Assembly (NCBI GenBank): GCA_016200225.1
Contig: JACQFD010000021.1
Coordinates: 124,001-188,000 of the forward strand
Source: Planctomycetota bacterium
Lineage (GTDB): Bacteria; Planctomycetota; UBA1135; JACQFD01
Direction: 5' to 3'
DNA: 64,000 bases
Below, piece after piece: positions 63,869-64,000 of the stretch (position 1 is the first letter of the stretch; each line of letters begins with the position of its first letter). The position numbers and the translations under genes were made by a program. The notes below the pieces were generated by a model. The model was not told the DNA's origin. It made no database searches and worked only from the letters and a program-made list of their open reading frames with translations.

Positions 63869-64000
63869 GATGTCGTTTGTTTTTCGTCTGTTAATTTGAC
63901 TGAAACTCGCAACAACATATCGCCCGCCGCGCCGTTCGGCGACCGCCAATCTCTTTATGAATTCGTCGTGCAGTTCCTGATTCGAAAATTCGCTTTTTGC

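Overview
The window is about 64 kb of GC-rich chromosome packed with genes; no intergenic stretch exceeds about 205 bp. It suggests a member of the Planctomycetota or a close PVC relative. The pointers are a 1208-residue PVC-type protein (malectin-like domain, beta-propeller, HEAT repeats, terminal CxxCH), a DUF1570 protein with a zinc-ribbon start, FG-GAP repeat proteins, and many exported or lipoprotein genes of unknown function. Clear Shine-Dalgarno sequences are rare, and GTG or TTG starts and 4-nt stop/start overlaps are common. I see no rRNA, tRNA, CRISPR array or replication origin.

Layout. 1-5.1 kb: two tandem paralogous lipoproteins, a membrane glycosyltransferase-like protein, a DUF2203 protein, and a divergent peroxiredoxin/thioredoxin-reductase pair. 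5.2-11.1 kb: a secreted subtilase, small unknowns and a DUF1570 metallopeptidase-like protein. 11.2-16.0 kb: a minus-strand operon of cutA, a degenerate sulfatase-like lipoprotein and two polytopic membrane proteins. 16.1-19.2 kb: proline dehydrogenase, a Rieske oxygenase and an EamA transporter. 19.2-21.9 kb: an FG-GAP repeat gene broken by a 158-bp palindromic element and a frameshift. 22-29 kb: ppx-ppk1 and two tandem HExxH metalloprotease paralogues. 29-36.2 kb: a plus-strand operon (Dus, FAD oxidase, lipoprotein, two MFS transporters), then a lamin-tail-domain protein. 36.3-39.2 kb: an accessory patch with an MBL hydrolase, an MNT/HEPN toxin-antitoxin-like pair, a remnant of a second MBL gene, a remnant of a formylglycine-generating-enzyme-like gene and a truncated RhuM gene. 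39.2-48.7 kb: TPR-like protein, FIST sensor, HtrA protease, a pgi/mutarotase/GNAT/DUF547/DUF4198 minus-strand series and a Gfo/Idh/MocA oxidoreductase. 48.9-52.6 kb: a small Cys-tailed protein followed by a 1048-residue ECF sigma factor fused through one transmembrane helix to a large exported beta-sandwich region. 52.6-64 kb: HD protein, tandem amidohydrolases (one with an intact metal site, one without), a prenyltransferase-like toroid protein, the PVC cytochrome-type protein, a CaCA antiporter, a vapBC-type module with a clear sigma-70 promoter, and a sugar phosphate isomerase/epimerase.

The best candidate for a less-described system is the membrane-tethered sigma factor with its small upstream neighbour (48911-52564), which could sense something outside the cytoplasm and act directly on transcription. 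The best-resolved molecular events are the palindromic insertion with its TTAG duplication and the nested gene ruins around 37.2-39.1 kb. All family assignments come from reading motifs by eye; no searches were run.
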